Origin: Streptomyces davaonensis JCM 4913
GTDB taxonomy: Bacteria > Actinomycetota > Actinomycetes > Streptomycetales > Streptomycetaceae
DNA length: 64,000 nt
Direction: 5' to 3'
Assembly (NCBI RefSeq): GCF_000349325.1
Contig: NC_020504.1
Span: 4,126,053-4,190,052, forward strand
Of this stretch, positions 63,423 through 64,000 are shown piece by piece (the first letter of the stretch is position 1; every line of letters begins with the position of its first letter). The notes beneath the pieces are model-generated. The model was not told where the DNA came from, ran no database searches, and was given only the letters and a program-made list of their open reading frames with translations. The translations under genes were made by a program, and so were the position numbers.

Positions 63423-64000
63423 TCAGGCGGCCTGCCACAGGGCCGGGACGTTCGGGGGCTCCCAGCCGGTCTGGGCCGTGTGGGCCTGAAGGCAGAGGTA
63501 GCCGCGGCCCGCGTAGGTGACCCGCGCGCCTGACTGGTAGGTCGTACCCACGCTCCAGGTGGTGTCACCCGGGTCGCCCGGGTCGTCCGGGTCCTGGGGC
63601 ACGTTCAGGACGAAGTCGAACGACGCCTGGCGGCCGCCGCCTCCGTCCCGCACCGCCATCAGCAGCCGCGGGTCGAAGAGGGAGTCCGTGCTGTTGCGGG
63701 GTTCGTTCGGGAAGTAGAGCTGGGTGGTGAGGACGGGGCGGCCCGGGGCCTGCACCTTCACGTGGATGTGGCGGGTGCGGCCGGGGTACAGGCCCGGCAC
63801 GATCGTGGTGAGGGCGAAGGAGCCGTTCGACGCGGTGAACTGGTGGCCGCGGAAGCGGTAGCCGGTGTTGTCGTAGGCGCCGTTGTGGTCGGCCTGCCAG
63901 AAGTCCAGCAGGGCACCCGCTATCGGGCGGCAGGCCAGGCCGAAGACATATCCGGTGACCATGAGTCGCGTACCGGGCACACCGGGTCCCGCGATATCGG
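63423..64000 (-). CDS. Intradiol dioxygenase-like protein with chitin-binding-like module, partial
   Basis: The 3' part of a gene that continues past the right edge. In-window residues show the intradiol ring-cleavage dioxygenase fold: LLDFWQADHNGAYDNTGYRFRG and YPGRTRHIHVKV, supplying the iron-binding Tyr and His ligands. A DPDDPGDPGD linker and a C-terminal module of the CBM5/12 type follow (TTYQSGARVTYAGRGYLCLQAHTAQTGWEP). A dioxygenase joined to a sugar-binding module is probably secreted and acts on plant-polymer aromatics; the signal peptide would lie outside the window. The full start is not visible. Confidence 0.82.
   Translation of the reverse strand, partial: DIAGPGVPGTRLMVTGYVFGLACRPIAGALLDFWQADHNGAYDNTGYRFRGHQFTASNGSFALTTIVPGLYPGRTRHIHVKVQAPGRPVLTTQLYFPNEPRNSTDSLFDPRLLMAVRDGGGGRQASFDFVLNVPQDPDDPGDPGDTTWSVGTTYQSGARVTYAGRGYLCLQAHTAQTGWEPPNVPALWQAA

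Overview
The window is chromosomal DNA from a Streptomyces or very close relative. The sequence is very G+C rich with strong third-position bias, and it carries the developmental regulators bldM and whiD, the CIRCE-controlled groES-groEL1 operon, an ECF42 sigma factor with its DGPF partner, and the complete S10-spc-alpha ribosomal superoperon. From memory, the gene order follows the S. coelicolor segment running from bldM/whiD to the rpsJ operon, read here in reverse. No searches were run; calls rest on motifs, lengths, gene order and recognised families.

Layout. (1) 1-4830: bldM and whiD are divergent, and the gap holds a sigma-BldN-type promoter overlapped by a BldD-like box. A LysR regulator divergent from a MOSC protein, a frameshifted short-chain dehydrogenase and an ABM-SnoaL fusion follow. 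(2) 4840-7115: groEL1 and groES, with two CIRCE operators. (3) 7156-12866: two paralogous deacetylase-fold lipoproteins, a THUMP-like methyltransferase, the ECF42/YciI pair with its predicted promoter, and an LCP protein. (4) 12940-17899: a xylan unit of GH10-CBM2 xylanase, LacI repressor and GH3 enzyme that share a CGAA-N3-TTCG operator. (5) 17918-26702: tRNA t6A genes (tsaD, tsaB, tsaE) with rimI, plus alr, acpS and nnrD; an L,D-transpeptidase-like protein without its cysteine and a 52-residue peptide gene next to an iron box lie here. (6) 26736-34636: a secreted lectin, glmS, a DrrA/DrrB-type transporter, coaA, a DUF389 protein and glmM. (7) 34853-46710: rplM-rpsI, then a polysaccharide locus, then truA. 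(8) 46796-63031: rplQ back to rpsJ, the translation superoperon. A secreted intradiol-dioxygenase-like gene runs off the right edge.

The most unusual part is 37168-45810, an apparent surface-polysaccharide locus set between ribosomal gene blocks. It contains a synthase with all the hallmarks of class I hyaluronan synthases (including the C-terminal WGTR motif), translationally coupled to a nucleotide-sugar dehydrogenase. The dehydrogenase's GGHCIPIDP signature points to UDP-N-acetylhexosamine rather than UDP-glucose. Around this pair are a divergent membrane-anchored CBM3-GH16-like protein, a Tat-exported NodB-type deacetylase and a glycine-rich surface protein with a LAXTG sortase motif. A 205-bp MITE-like element with long perfect terminal inverted repeats sits at the synthase stop codon.

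The genes link wall precursor supply (glmS, glmM, alr), wall polymer attachment (LCP), polysaccharide making and trimming, plant-polymer use (xylan unit), development and core translation. Several control sites can be read directly: sigma-BldN, BldD, HrcA/CIRCE, ECF42, a LacI-type operator, an iron box, and vegetative promoters ahead of rplM, infA and rpsJ.
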